The notes beneath the pieces were generated by a model. That model ran no database searches and had not been told where the DNA came from. It worked only from the letters and a program-made list of their open reading frames with translations. 64,000 nucleotides of DNA, from contig NW_024037059.1 in assembly GCF_015706575.1 (NCBI RefSeq), positions 31,754,129 to 31,818,128 of the forward strand. The letters are read 5' to 3'. The stretch's first letter is position 1. Each line of letters opens with the position of its first letter. Made by a program: the position numbers and the translations under genes. The stretch comes from Patiria miniata. Its lineage: Eukaryota; Echinodermata; Asteroidea; Valvatida; Asterinidae. Positions 24,201 to 32,667 of the stretch are shown here, piece by piece.

Positions 24201-25373
24201 GTTTTCTTGGCATTTTTACGATGTCGAATCCAACCAGTTGACACTGACAGTGCACGTGCCTAATGCATAGCCATGCTAGCGCTAGCGATCGCATAGCCAT
24301 GACAGACTGGCTACCACACTTTCATCATGTCTTCTAAATTGGCCCCTGCGCGGTGCGGTGGGAACCAGTCGTCACTGCATTGATCAAGGTTTACGCACGT
24401 GATTATAGTCACCGTGACATTGAATTGCAAGGTATGATGACAGATCGCGAAGCGAATTTGGTTTCTTTTGAGAAAAAAAAGCGAATGTAAGTAAGAAAAC
24501 AAATAAATAAAAGCATTTTTTGATGCAAATGGGTTGTTGAGAGGTATTTTGTGAAGACAGAAAAGACAACAAGCTTTTATTTTTATTTATTCAATCATTA
24601 TTTTTTTATTTTATTTTTGGAATTGCCGATAAAATTTTTAGTGTCGCAGCCTAAAAATAGGGTCGGTCGGGTAACCGGAAGCAGAAGTATTATTTTTGTT
24701 GGCCTAAATAACCTGTAGTATGCATTTCTTTCCATACAAGTGTGCACAACACATGTATTTTTATTCTGTGTTATTTGGCACTTGACCCCCAAAGAGCCCT
24801 TAGGGGGTTAGGGTTAAAGACACTATGGGTATTAATACAAATTATGTTCAAACCTGCCTCTCTGTTCATACATGTTATGTGTGATCCAATCTGATGTTTC
24901 CTTCATTGTCTGCTGCACACGGACCATTCATTTAGTTACATCAAGTCCTGTACTATGACAAACAAGACTAGACCTGAATATTTCCATAGAAAGTAGTATT
25001 CATATACATGTACCTCACAGTGTTAAGGGACAGGAATACCATCAATGTTAAACATTTCTCATGAATTTCGTTTTTAACGTTACAGCATCAAATGAATGAT
25101 ACGTTTTCTGCCCTACCATAAGCAAGGTATTTTCAGAACGTCGGCCTGAGATGTAGATTGCTTAGTGTATGATATCTAATGGAGTGCATAATGCCTGTGT
25201 GGTATGCTTTCTTGTATGTAGATTCAAGTCTGAGTGATGATTGGGAGAGAGACTTTGATGACATTGATGTAACTGAGGAAGATCTTGCAGCAGCAGCCGC
25301 CATCCAAACCAAAGCACAGCCCAATGATGATAATGAGGATGAAGACTTGGATGACTGGGAGAGCTGGGAATAA
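6266..25373 (+). CDS. BSDC1: BSD domain-containing protein 1 (8 coding exons)
   Basis: Coding exons 6266-6282, 10600-10654, 14659-14775, 17403-17561, 18644-18814, 20721-20883, 22570-23349 and 25222-25373 all use GT/AG borders and join in phase to 537 residues. The start ATG has ACAAACATGGCG context and the exon ends in a GTAAGT donor. The N-terminus (GSWWGGWIQAAKEK) matches the conserved WW-x2-W segment of vertebrate BSDC1. The BSD domain is about residues 145-210, with the signature FWGRYFYKVHQLEQ. The acidic C-terminus SDDWERDFDDI...DWESWE matches the vertebrate tail. The BSD fold is a three-helix module also found in TFIIH p62 and synapse-associated proteins; BSDC1's molecular role is poorly known. 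Residues 301-370 are ten EPETEPV-type repeats. Gene identity is firm; transcript ends are not seen. Confidence 0.93.
6484..7318 (+). mobile_element. 5'-truncated LINE tail in BSDC1 intron 1
   Basis: The frame from about 6486 reads RQATEIHLPFVWTALA then KFEGPKLWNSLDNTIKK and STFKTNFKQILL. The GPKLWNSL block followed by FK..LK is the usual C-terminal end of non-LTR reverse-transcriptase proteins. A 3' UTR-like T-rich stretch follows, then a short-unit tail (GATGAAATAAAGTAAAGTAAAG) near 7286-7310. Only the last ~75 codons of the ORF remain. The clade cannot be fixed from this piece. It lies in the sense orientation within the intron. Confidence 0.7.
7385..8007. mobile_element. Element with CCTAACGTGGCGCACTT ends
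   Basis: CCCTAACGTGGCGCACTT occurs at 7391 and 7611, and inverted at 7970-8004 (AAGTGCGCCACATT, then GCGCCACATTAGGG). The right part, about 7735-8007, has an inverted-orientation copy at 60778-61185. In that other copy a small MITE is inserted; here the site at 7876-7881 is empty. No coding frame. BSDC1 intron 1. Confidence 0.65.
8010..8512. mobile_element. 500-bp foldback MITE in BSDC1 intron 1
   Basis: Almost wholly palindromic. AATAGCCCCATAAAAATGTG at 8015 returns inverted near 8485-8508, CCACACTTCCACCA at 8090 returns as TGGTGGAAGTGTGG at 8440, and AGACATCTGAAAAAGGCAGC at 8318 matches the complement of 8225-8246. The hairpin centre is near 8275. No coding capacity. Confidence 0.8.
8963..9386. 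mobile_element. TTAACCCTAAC-end MITE, copy 1
   Basis: Starts TTAACCCTAAC and ends GTTGGGGTTAA. The interior is rich in repeated ATCCTCCAAAATCC / GGATTGAGGC motifs. The same design occurs at 11759-12096, 15227-15448 and 54675-55058. A TTAA border followed by a CCC end is what piggyBac-type elements show. The resemblance to telomere repeats is only in the end sequence. Confidence 0.65.
9757..9926. mobile_element. Compact hairpin MITE in BSDC1 intron 1
   Basis: Near-perfect palindrome. ACAAATATTGAATGCTTC at 9761 returns inverted ending near 9922, and AAAACTAGCCTCCCGAGGTG plus CCATGGACATTCTATTTTCC pair with 9845-9897. The loop is about 13 bp (AAGGCGAAGCCGA). No coding capacity. Confidence 0.8.
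10600..10654 (+). CDS. BSDC1: BSDC1 coding exon 2
   Basis: Acceptor TTATTTCAG, donor after AAGGAAAAG (GTTGGA). It codes GNDEGSWWGGWIQAAKEK, entering in phase 2 and leaving in phase 0. The WW..W spacing matches vertebrate BSDC1. Confidence 0.88.
10799..11500. mobile_element. Element made of many degenerate CCACGAAT/CCACGGTTT motifs
   Basis: The ends are inverted: TTGGAGCTACGAATGTCCAC at 10829 pairs with GTGGAGATCCGTAGCTCCAA near 11443-11462, extending outward to AGTCAC/GTGACT. Between them a short motif (CCACGAAT, CTACGAAT, CCACGGTTT, CCAAGAAT and complements) recurs about every 10-25 bp on both strands. The two open frames crossing it are by-products of the motif. BSDC1 intron 2. No superfamily assigned. 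Confidence 0.6.
11759..12096. mobile_element. TTAACCCTAAC-end MITE, copy 2
   Basis: TTAACCCTAAC at the left and GTTAGGGTTAA at the right. The interior repeats ATCCTGAATC(T/C)...AAAATCC..CAGTT units. BSDC1 intron 2. Confidence 0.7.
12097..12716. other. Intronic DNA without recognised features
   Basis: AT-rich BSDC1 intron 2 sequence. I see no exon, RNA or terminal repeat. Confidence 0.4.
12717..12899. mobile_element. Short palindromic MITE, TACAATCCTGGCCAAA ends
   Basis: CCTACAATCCTGGCCAAA at the left pairs with TTTGGCCAGGATTGTAGG at the right. The interior is also inverted (CAATGTTGTTCTCTC / GAGAGACAACATTG). About 183 bp, no coding capacity. Confidence 0.7.
12900..14130. other. Intronic DNA; short CAT microsatellite and homopurine/homopyrimidine tracts
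   Basis: Holds a (TCATCA/TTGTCA) microsatellite at about 13040-13085 and a G-run/C-run stretch at 13205-13260. Nothing else recognisable. Confidence 0.4.
14141..14591. mobile_element. Possible CpG-rich TIR element
   Basis: GGCAGAAGGGCAT at 14143 pairs with ATGCCCTTCTGTC at 14572, one mismatch over 13 bp. The body is unusually rich in CG dinucleotides (GCGCGTACGCCC, TACGCGCGCG) compared with the flanks. No copy elsewhere in the window was noticed, so this is tentative. It ends about 70 bp before exon 3. Confidence 0.35.
14659..14775 (+). CDS. BSDC1: BSDC1 coding exon 3
   Basis: Acceptor ATTATTTAG, donor GTAAGC, phase 0 at both ends, 39 codons. MKRDLGEF and the following SAGVIRESLQ match the vertebrate MKRDLTEF..ASVVKEKL segment. 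Confidence 0.92.
15227..15448. mobile_element. TTAACCCTAAC-end MITE, copy 3 (short)
   Basis: TTAACCCTAAC at the left, GGTTAGGGTTAA at the right. BSDC1 intron 3. Confidence 0.65.
15972..16152. mobile_element. Short TIR element, TGTTGCAACCTGATGCCACT ends
   Basis: TGTTGCAACCTGATGCCACT at 15973 pairs with AGTGGCGTCAGGTTGCAACA at 16131-16150. A solo end of the same kind (TGTTGCAACCTGAAGCCAC) is at 7321. BSDC1 intron 3. Confidence 0.65.
16181..16299. mobile_element. 119-bp hairpin MITE
   Basis: GAATACACTCGCAAGTGTGG at 16192 pairs with the complement at 16271-16291; AATTTACGAATTCAC pairs with GTGAATTCTTAAATT. The loop lies around TCGGCGCTTCGCGCC. BSDC1 intron 3. Confidence 0.75.
16300..17090. other. 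Intronic DNA without recognised features
   Basis: BSDC1 intron 3. Contains an ACATGTACATGTAT tract near 16335; nothing else stands out. Confidence 0.4.
17092..17330 (-). mobile_element. LINE/SINE 3'-tail fragment
   Basis: Starts with an (AAT)n tract and then TTTGTAAAGCGCC, reading on the minus strand as the GGCGCTTTACAAA-(ATT)n tail common to L2/CR1-type elements. No coding part remains. BSDC1 intron 3, just upstream of exon 4. Confidence 0.5.
17403..17561 (+). CDS. BSDC1: BSDC1 coding exon 4
   Basis: Acceptor TTTTCAAG, donor GTATCA, phase 0/0, 53 codons. VKKGFSDLLGGLSESLAP matches the vertebrate MKKGLSDFLGVISDTFAP block. Confidence 0.93.
18062..18598. mobile_element. TTAA-flanked MITE, copy 2
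   Basis: TTAA at 18062-18065 and 18595-18598, with AGGCAATATACAAC and GTTGTATATTCCCT ends. Same family and orientation as 420-970. Located 45 bp upstream of BSDC1 exon 5. Confidence 0.8.
18644..18814 (+). CDS. BSDC1: BSDC1 coding exon 5 (start of BSD domain)
   Basis: Acceptor TTTTCACAG, donor GTAAGA, phase 0/0, 57 codons. ARLHSMQIDAGTYCTDPEGP matches the vertebrate ARLYSLQSDPATYCNEPDGP; the exon ends in RAIYTKL inside the BSD domain. Confidence 0.95.
19125..20276. mobile_element. TA-flanked element with GCGGCTTATACGCC subterminal repeats
   Basis: TA on both sides (19123-19124, 20277-20278). The ends are inverted: CCGTAATTTTCGGAATATAA at the left and its complement at the right. GCGGCTTATACGCCG-type 15-mers repeat several times just inside both ends (19146-19220; 20165-20265), as expected of transposase-binding sites. 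The 0.9-kb interior has no transposase-like frame. BSDC1 intron 5. I think the TIR type is widespread in animals but do not name the family. Confidence 0.8.
20721..20883 (+). CDS. BSDC1: BSDC1 coding exon 6 (end of BSD domain)
   Basis: Acceptor ATACATTTAG, donor GTAAAT, enters phase 0 and leaves phase 1. VPAVVSNADFWGRYFYKVHQ carries the FW pair that defines BSD domains. Confidence 0.95.
20931..21495. mobile_element. Foldback MITE interrupted by a SINE
   Basis: The left arm 20931-21000 (ACAAATAATGAATG ... GAAAGATGGAATGTTA) is nearly perfectly complementary to the right arm 21427-21495. Between the arms lies a tRNA-type SINE. Without it the arms would be almost contiguous. BSDC1 intron 6. Confidence 0.8.
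21005..21428 (+). mobile_element. tRNA-derived SINE with ATT tail
   Basis: Pol III A-box-like GTGGTCCAATGG near 21018 and B box GGTTCGAATCC at 21063-21073, then a conserved body (GGCACTTTACCATTATTG, GGATGGGTCGTAAAGCC, AATGCACGTTAAAGAACC) and a LINE-like tail GCGCTGTATAAG ending in (TTA)n. The layout is tRNA head, core, LINE-related tail. The tail resembles that of the L2-like fragment at 53733, suggesting such a LINE mobilised it. Confidence 0.85.
21501..21946. mobile_element. TIR element next to the SINE-bearing foldback
   Basis: ATAACATCCAAGTA...GTCATTCAATTGGAGGAT at the left (21501-21539) pairs with the complement at 21909-21946, with a few mismatches. The interior contains a CpG-rich block near 21755-21850 with GTGCAATAG/ATGCACGGT repeats. 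BSDC1 intron 6. Confidence 0.65.
22570..23349 (+). CDS. BSDC1: BSDC1 coding exon 7 (large acidic exon with EPETEPV repeats)
   Basis: Acceptor TTATTTCAG, donor GTAAGG, phase 1/1, 780 nt. Low-complexity, Glu/Ser/Thr-rich, probably disordered; the vertebrate protein also has a variable linker here. Holds the 210-bp minisatellite. An open frame on the opposite strand (SGSTGSV repeats) is its shadow. Confidence 0.9.
22788..22997 (+). repeat. In-frame 21-bp coding minisatellite (10 units)
   Basis: Unit GAACCTGAGACTGAACCAGTG codes EPETEPV. Exactly ten head-to-tail units, with variants EPETQPM, EPEIEPV, EPETEPM and EPETKPV; the central five are the most uniform. The unit is a multiple of three, so length changes keep frame. 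Confidence 0.95.
23589..24706. mobile_element. TIR element, TAAGGCCAAACAAAAA ends, copy 1
   Basis: TAAGGCCAAACAAAAAAATAC at the left pairs with a GTATTATTTTTGTTGGCCTA-type right end near 24687-24706, with a further inverted block (TCGGGTCACCC / GGTCGGTCGGGTAACC). Inside, 23815-23920 forms its own hairpin (ATCTGTCGGTCGGAAATTG / CAATTTCTGACCGACAGA). The same ends occur at 33895-34288. BSDC1 intron 7. Confidence 0.65.
25222..25373 (+). CDS. BSDC1: BSDC1 coding exon 8 (C-terminus and stop)
   Basis: Acceptor TTGTATGTAG, enters phase 1, ends TAA at 25371-25373. SSLSDDWERDFDDIDVTEED and the final DWESWE match the vertebrate C-terminus (EDWEKDFDLDMTEEE...WEDWE). Confidence 0.95.
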
Positions 25374-25763
25374 ATAGTGGAAGACTACCAACAATAACTA
25401 GCAGATAACTCTCACATGTACCTACATGTATACTTATTCATTTAACTCAGAGCTCTCATAAATACTGAATTCCATGAAGACTGGAAAAGAATCACCTGTC
25501 TAAATGTTGCATTCCTTGTCCTCAATAGTGCGCAGAAGAGCTATTAACAAAGTAGACTTGAGAAAGCATAAAGCATTTGTCCTGTTCATGCCCATGTTAT
25601 ATCTTTGCAGTGACCATGCAAGTTGATAAGTTAAGATGAAGTATCACGACTTTTGGGCTGTGTTACTGTGAGCATGGCCATGCATGGATGAAGGTACAGT
25701 TCTTCCTAGTTGCCTTCATTATTTGATGTGATCCAGTGCTCAGGTTCATTCATATAACATGTA
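25374..25763 (+). other. Probable BSDC1 3' UTR
   Basis: Follows the BSDC1 stop. No clear AATAAA within this stretch; the first strong candidate (CAATAAATA near 25871) lies inside the next MITE, so a transcript may end in repeat DNA. Extent is inferred. Confidence 0.4.
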
Positions 25764-26139
25764 CAGTGGAACGCCGCTATAACGAACATCATGGGATCCA
25801 CAGAAATTGTTTGAATAGCGATCGTTCGGTATAGCAATTTTGAGCTGCTGGTGCTCCAACACTCATTTTTCAATAAATAGTGCCCTTCAGAACTTCACCC
25901 TGCACGCCTTGGTATTTACTGAAATCCGATTTCAGTAAATTGAATATTTTTGAATTATGTTTACACAGTTTTTGAGCTCCTGTACCTACAGCAATGGGTG
26001 GCTTCCCCTTCTATTCCTTGGGGAAATAATAGCCACTTGTCGCTCTTCTGTTGACATTTTTTCAACAACAATGTTCGGAACGTTTTATACACAAAAATCG
26101 GGAGCCAAGCATGATGTTCGGTATAGTGACGTTCCACTG
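25764..26139. mobile_element. pogo/Tigger-like MITE downstream of BSDC1
   Basis: TA at 25762-25763 and 26140-26141. The left end CAGTGGAACGCCGCTATAAC is an inverted match of the right end (GTTCGGTATAGTGACGTTCCACTG), three mismatches over about 29 bp. CAGTGGAAC ends with a TA duplication are typical of pogo-type Tc1/mariner elements. 376 bp, no transposase. Confidence 0.85.
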
Positions 26140-28790
26140 TATATGAACATTAAATTAGCACAAGTTCCATTGTCTGTACCTTTCAGAAATAAATCATGTA
26201 AACAGCCATTTGTGCACAAAGCATCACTTTGGTGCACAGGCAGTAATTTATTTTCCTGTTTTAAGTCAGTGGCATTGCTCAAGGAAAATGTCGGATCGAG
26301 AAACCTAAAATGGGATGAAGAAAAAAATTGTGTAACAAAAAATGTATAAATATGTTAATTTTGACCTTATATGATATAGATAAATTCTGCACATATGTAC
26401 AAATTCTGTGCATTGACAATTTGCCTGATGAGACCAAGATGGTGTAGTAGCCGCAAGTTAGGCATAAGGCAGAGTTACAGGGCCATAGTTTGTATCGTTT
26501 GGGATTGAAAAGGAACACTTGTATGATCAAGTATATGCACATCAAGCTAAGTACATTCACATCAAGCTGTGTGGGTTAGAATCACAAAGCATAATATTTA
26601 CAACGTGAACATATTTGAAAGGGGAGTTTAGGTGACCTTCGTTTCGAAAAACTTTCTATAAGGTTTATGGGCCTTAATTTTAAAAGTTTTTAAAGAACAT
26701 TTTAAACACTTCTTAGTTTCATATCGATTCAAAATAATATCAGTTTTCCTTGTGTGTTTTTTATTCTTTAACCATTAAAATTGAAATTTCCTGCAACAAT
26801 TTCAAGCAGCACATTTTGTGAATACAGGCAATTAAGATAATTAACTGCTCTATTGTTTTACACAATGTGAAAATTCAGCTTTTTATGTTAATGATGACTG
26901 ATACATTCTTTCTCTGTATGTATAGGCACCCATTATCTTTCTGTGTTTGAAATAAGCCTAAATGTTAATTATTTGCCAATTTACATAATGAGTACGCTTT
27001 TGTGTTGCACAAAGCATGCATGTACTAGTATGATAATCCAGTCTGTTAACCTAGCAGTGGCTAGAGACGGTTAAGTTAGTCTAATTTTCAGTCTGTAGAG
27101 TTATCCAGAGGGGATAACATTGGTTGAAGAGCCCTCTATTGACAATGAGAACATACAAGTCCGTAATCAAGATTGTGGTGGAACCTTCAAATTCATTTGA
27201 GGTATTATCTCTATCATGGAGATATCAATTTGGGAATGATGTTTGATTTACTGTTTAAAAAGTGAACCACTAATTGAATCCTTAAAATTGCTGTCACTTT
27301 ACAGATGTAGTAAAGAATATTTATACAGTTAGTGATCATTGGTGTTTGGTTTAACTTATAGTCTATACATGTATTGAGTCTGGAACAAGTTCCTTTCTTT
27401 ATCCTTTCTTTATCCTTTTAAGATCTATCCTTTTAAAATTAGGCCATGTGTTTACTGACTTATTTGAGTTATAACACCTATAGATGATCAAAGTGTAAAT
27501 CATCAGTTGTTCATTTTCATCATGAATAAATTATATTAAACGGTTATGAAACACATTTTGATAAATGTTCACAAGCCTATGTGAGGGGAATAGCAAATCA
27601 GTCTGAAGTTTGCAATTTGTCATGCAATCAAAAGAAACTGGAAACAACTGAGAAGTGTGAAAACACTCAAACGTAGTGCAGTGGCAAGTCAGAAATGACT
27701 CTTGTCACTTGGGGCACTCTCTTGTTTTGCTTGCATTCAAACAAATCATTTGAATGATTACAAGATTATTTTACATTTCACTCATGAATAATTTCAACTT
27801 TGATGATTCCATTGAAGTAAGAGTTCTCATCAACCGGAACATTCAAAATGAAGTTAACATTTCCACATAATTTTTGTTCAATCCATCAGTTTGAATGTTG
27901 CAAAAAGCACACATTTCCCCTCCTAGACCCATCCACACGGGGGGGGGGGGGATGGGGGGTATGCAGTGTCATGTGGTATGTACTATTAGAATGCAAGTCT
28001 AGTACCAAGAGTTCAGAGTCAGTGTTTTGTGACTCTAACATCAGAGTTAGTGGGTTTCTTTTTACATGCATGTAAGTGGCTTCTAAGCATTTGTGTAATA
28101 ATTCCATCACGACAGAAAATCCTATGAACTTTGATGCCTACAAGGAAATACAATGAACATCTTGAAACCAAAATGTGTTTGTGACAAATATAACATTGAC
28201 ACACTTGACCATCTAGGGATATGCATCGAAACCGCGGATACCCGACCGTTAATGTCTGGAACCGGTTCCACATTATGGGATCGGGTACACGTAGTTTCTT
28301 CTAAGACAATGAAAAAGAAAGGTGTTGAAGTCATCTGTGGGGAATTTTCAAAATGAAAACCAGGCTACATGGGAAATTTAAAACAAAACATATTTCAGAT
28401 GTATAATGCTCGCGAAAGCTGCAGTTTACACCGTAAAGCTATAAAGCTCACTGTACACACTTGTATCTGGCTATATTGATGCGCCGATGGGGTAGTATTA
28501 TCGTGCAGACCTTTAAGTTGTAAACAATCTCCACAGCAACTTCTGAGATTCGAATTTTGGCATGTTTGGCGTTGCATGCGTTGGTTCTTTAACGGGTTCC
28601 CGGTTGCTGTGCTACCCGTAAATGCACATTCCTTTGACCATTACAAGTCCAATACAAAGTAAATCACTCCCAAGCAAAATCGGTTAAACAGTTACAAACT
28701 GTATTAGCCACAGTTCATTTTGACTACACCGTTTTAAAGACACTGGCGAGGGAGTAGTTTTAGTTTAAGACTGTATTTGGATTTGATTTC
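26140..28790. other. Intergenic DNA without recognised genes
   Basis: AT-rich. I find no exon with both splice sites and a plausible protein, no RNA gene and no clear terminal repeats. A G-run lies at 27938-27958. Near 28424 is the phrase TTTACACCGTAAAGCTATAA, which reappears at the start of the satellite at 60085. Confidence 0.45.
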
Positions 28791-29271
28791 CCTAAGGTTA
28801 CAGACCAGTAAATAAACTTCCATAGACCCCAATGGTCAATGCTCCCACTTCAGAAATTCGGGGAAATTACTCGCAACTCTCCAAGGTGTTCGAGACACAC
28901 ATCAAGTTAAAGCTTACTTCATCATCTTTCATTTTCTTTTCAATTTTCGGGGGATCAACTGATGACTTTTAGGAGGAATTTCTATCCGAAGATGATCAGC
29001 CCTGAAAATAGTCCTGAAGCCCATCGCCATTTTGAAAAACGGTGCCTACACTCCATTGCAAAATAGAGCGCTTTAAGGGCCCCAATTTCATCCAAATTGA
29101 ACGGAACTACAAGTTCACAGTCCTGTGCACGGCTTCCACCCATATTTTTTTACAAACCCTCAAGTTCATGGCCCACAGCATGCTCAAATACTGAAGATTT
29201 TGAGGGCATGCAAATCGTGATTTGGCCGGCGTAGGCAATTTCGGACCGATTTACTGGTCTGCCACCCTAAT
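28791..29271. mobile_element. TIR element with CAGACCAGTAAAT ends
   Basis: CCTAAGGTTACAGACCAGTAAAT at the left pairs with ATTTACTGGTCTGCCACCCTA at the right, a 13-bp exact core plus a partial outer match. About 480 bp, no coding capacity. Confidence 0.55.
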
Positions 29272-29384
29272 AGTCCGAGAGCTCAGTGAGATTTAATTAG
29301 AATATCGCGGCTATCGCGTACATAAAGGTTTGATGGTGGCAGCGAGTAGGTGGGGGTGTCCAACCTTCAAAACCGTCATTCTTA

Positions 29385-29545
29385 AGTGTCGCACCCTGTG
29401 CGTTTGGGCGGGGGCACCGCCGGGCTCTACCTGTGCGTTTGGGCGAGGGCGGCACCGCCGGGGTCTACCCAATGTTCCCCACTACCGATGTTCCCCGAAA
29501 TCCTTAGGATTAGGGTTAGGGTTAGGAATAGGAATATGTGCAGTC
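29385..29545. repeat. GC-rich short tandem repeat with a TTAGGG-like tract
   Basis: TGTGCGTTTGGGCG(G/A)GGGC..ACCGCCGGG is present twice in tandem (29397-29466), then TTAGGGTTAGGGTTAGG near 29513. Two to three telomere-like units only, so probably incidental or related to the TTAACCCTAAC ends. Confidence 0.5.
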
Positions 29546-29765
29546 GGAACATAGGTGTGTCAGAGGTGTATAACCGCCGCCAGTATAGTCATGTATCTTG
29601 ACTGTTTCTAATATTGTTAACGTCATCCGGGAATAATGTACTAAATGAATCAAATTAGAATGAAACAAGAATAAAATGCAGAGTTAGACACAAGTATTTA
29701 ATCAGAAACAGAAATGTTTAACCGTCAAATTCACTTGGTACAAACAGAATGTATGAAATACTCTA

Positions 29766-30257
29766 CAGGGTGAGCAAAAAAACAAAAACGAAACCCAAAT
29801 ATCGGGACCATTGTTTTTAGTGAAATTCTGCATGTAGCACTTTCAAAATCTAGTAAATGAAAGTCCAATTACTAAGCTTTCTTTTAGTATAAGAATCATT
29901 CCAATCACTCATGTACTTTTCAAGTGACAGAATTTTTAAAAACAAACACCGTTTTAAACTTCTGTCCACGGATCACAAAAAAAGATAAGTGTTCTCTCAG
30001 CAAAACCCAAACCTTTCGTTTAGGCCTACTGAAAAAACAACCTGTTTTGTGACAAAAGTTTTATACGGTGTTGGTGTTTAAAATTCCGTAACTTGAAATG
30101 AAAAAAAAAGTACATGAGTGATTTGAATGATTCTCTACGAAAAGAAAGCTTATTAATTGGGTTTTCATATCCTAGATTTTGTTAGTGCTGCATGCAGAAC
30201 TGCACTAAAAAAATGGTTCCGACATTAAGGTATTGGGGGTATTTTTTGCTCACCCTG
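29766..30257. mobile_element. Foldback MITE, CAGGGTGAGCAAAAAA ends (mariner-like)
   Basis: TA precedes CAGGGTGAGCAAAAAA; the right end TTTTTTGCTCACCCTG is its complement. Symmetry runs through the element (TGCATGTAGCAC / GTGCTGCATGCAG; ATCACTCATGTACTTTT / AAAGTACATGAGTGAT). About 490 bp, no coding capacity. CAGGGTG ends next to TA suggest the Tc1/mariner superfamily. Confidence 0.75.
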
Positions 30258-31130
30258 TGAAACATTTTAAACATAATCCCTTTAAACATAATCCGGTAAT
30301 TTTGAAATATCAGGAAAGAATCATTTTGAAATTATAATTTTGAAATATTCGATACTGAAAGACACCATTCTTTTAGCTTTACACCTTTTGGAGTATTATC
30401 TAATACAGACTCAACTACTTTCTTAATTATCTGATCAATCTAATAATTCACTTTTTAATGCCAGTCTCATTCCGAGTATTTAACTTGTTAAAGTCATGAA
30501 GCCTGATGTACACTTCACAAAGTCAGATACATGCATTGTGCCTTTGCAGACATCCCTTTTATCAATGTACATAGGCTATATACTATATGTCAAAAGATCA
30601 TGTAAACAAGGCATGACAAATTTTATGGAGCAAGTTTCACCCAAACTCGTCCCCAGGGTGTCGAATAGTACGCGCCCATCACTACCTGCTCTCGCACCCT
30701 GGTATTGGATCATTTGCATATGCAAGATTTTTGAACACGTATGCAAATGAGGGACAGTCTGGTGCCTGGATATGCGTTATATTAGCGTTTGTTTTTGTAT
30801 GCGGTGTCTGGGGTATAAAAAATAGAGTCAATTCGTCGCAGCGCGAGCACGGCGTGAGTTACGAAAACTCGATATTTAAAATTAAACTGTAACGACCGTA
30901 TCGAGACAACATGCAGTATCATATTTCATATTAATATGAGCAAATTGGAAAAGGAAATTAGTATTTTCGAGAAGGCGTGGACGAATGATCGCGAGAACAC
31001 GTACTACACGTTGTGAATAACACCACCAAGTACACGATAAAAATCAATTACTAGCCAATTGCGGTATCGAATCAGGATACAGGAAGAAAGTTTTCTATCC
31101 AGGGCTTACTATTGGAAACGAGGTTGGAAA
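30258..31130. other. Intergenic DNA
   Basis: No gene recognised. Short inverted words such as CCAGGGTG (30653) and CACCCTGG (30695) suggest remnants of a small element. Confidence 0.35.
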
Positions 31131-31512
31131 TAGCTTTGTGCAAGAGGGTGATATTCAAACGCCATACGAAAAATAATATTTAGAAATACTCGCTTTCAGA
31201 ATGTCAATGCAGCATTGGAGACGGTGGCGAAAGGCGCGTGCCCCGGCAGAAAGCTTCTGAAGGAATGCAGGATCACCCCTGATGTCATTGCACACCTCTT
31301 CCATCGCGTGTTGCGCCCAATGATCTAGGAGGTGTGCAATTACATCACAGGTGATCCCGCATTCCTTCAAAAGCTTTTGGTCGCAGCACGCGCCTTCCGC
31401 CACCATCTCCAGCGCTGTATCGACAATGGAGAACGCCAAGTCGAAAGTGGCAAATTCTAAAAGTTAGTATTTTTTCGCATGGCGTTTAAATCTCACCCTC
31501 TTGCACAAAGCT
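31131..31512. mobile_element. 382-bp hairpin element
   Basis: GCTTTGTGCAAGAGGGTGA at the left pairs with TCACCCTCTTGCACAAAGC at the right. Inner arms pair through AAGGAATGCAGGATCACC and GGTGATCCCGCATTCCTT. Both arms read as related short peptides (KLLKECRIT / KLLKECGIT) but differ by many amino-acid-changing bases, so I read this as a palindrome, not a gene. Confidence 0.7.
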
Positions 31513-31840
31513 GATGAAACTCGTTCCATTAAATTCGCCATGTGTTGTTTACATGATCTAGAATTTTGTTTTAATTTCATTGATAACCAACAGAGTTATT
31601 TAGGATCAAAAGTAGGACATGTTTTTTTCGACACGTATAGTACTTCACCTATAGTGTCTCTTTGACGAAGTAGGGGACTGAATAATAACAGCACAAGATT
31701 AGAGACCCTGGCATGAATTTTACACTGGAGCATAATTATTTGTAGCAAATATTCCTGCCTCTGAAGTGGGTACAAACTACGAGACATCCCTTTTTAGCAA
31801 AATTTTTCAAAAGTGCACTTTTTAACATTTAAATAATAGC

Positions 31841-32388
31841 TTCGCTCGTACCCACCGCCCTGCAAACAGGATACTCAGATGAATTCACGCTCTGATTGGT
31901 TGGATTTTGCGTGACCAGTGACCTACGCGTCATCACTGTCATGACTCTGCAAGGTTTGAAACGGCCGTTAATTAGACTGATTCGTTACTCTTTTATTCCA
32001 GTTTAGAGATGTGGGGGTATTTTCGTTGAAAAGCGTAATAATGTAGAAAATTCTGTAAAACTTATCTGTGTTGTAAATTTACAATTCCCGTCACTTGCTC
32101 AGGCTCCGTTTCGAATCACGAACGGTCGGATTGCATTATGCGACGCTCAAAATTTTGTCCACATGGTGGTCCGCAATGAATTATGAAACAGAAATCACAT
32201 CCGGTATGGAACGTGTGCATTTCTATAGAAAGTTTTCGGATAGCATTTGCGCGCATTGTCTAACTGCGGTCTTGAACAGCTGCAGCCAGATGCTTTATAC
32301 ATAGGTCACAGGCCACTTCGTTCACAAGATTCTGTGAAGCTCATCAGTATCCCAGCGCCCTGTTTGCAGGGCGGGGGGTACGAGCGAA
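31841..32388 (+). mobile_element. TIR element, TTCGCTCGTACC ends, copy A
   Basis: TTCGCTCGTACCCACCGCCC with GCAAACAGG at the left pairs with CCTGTTTGCAGGGCGG / GGTACGAGCGAA at the right. An inverted-orientation full copy lies at 41019-41569, and a bare fused-end hairpin at 36999-37050. About 550 bp, no transposase frame. Confidence 0.8.
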
Positions 32389-32475
32389 AAAAAAATAGCA
32401 TGCTTTTCCTGACATCTGAGGGGGCTGATGCTGTGATGTCACTTTAGGAACAAACTCTTCAGATTAAAGCTGTAG

Positions 32476-32667
32476 TCCATCATTTGCAGCTATCCGAAAA
32501 GTAACTGGTGTAATTATTGTTAAAAAAAACATACTTGGTTGAAAGATAGTAAGGGGACTAAACTCCCTGTGAAATTATTCTTTCTGGCAAGCTGTCATTT
32601 TGAAGTAATCAACGAAAGAAGGCCTTTCCATGGTGCTTCTAAAGACGCACTTTAGGACATTTAAATT
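32476..32667 (+). repeat. Dispersed repeat, copy 2 of the BSDC1-upstream repeat
   Basis: Matches 5965-6172 in the same orientation over about 190 bp, ending with TTTCCATGGTGCTTCTAAAG in place of the palindromic end of copy 1. Confidence 0.65.

Noticed and set aside
29505-29530. Interstitial telomere
   Set aside because: Only two to three TTAGGG-like units; similar words form the ends of a MITE family in this window.
31155-31439. Minus-strand frame with KLLKECGITCDVIAHLLDHW as a gene
   Set aside because: It lies in one arm of a hairpin; the other arm reads similarly but with many amino-acid changes, and there are no splice or start signals.
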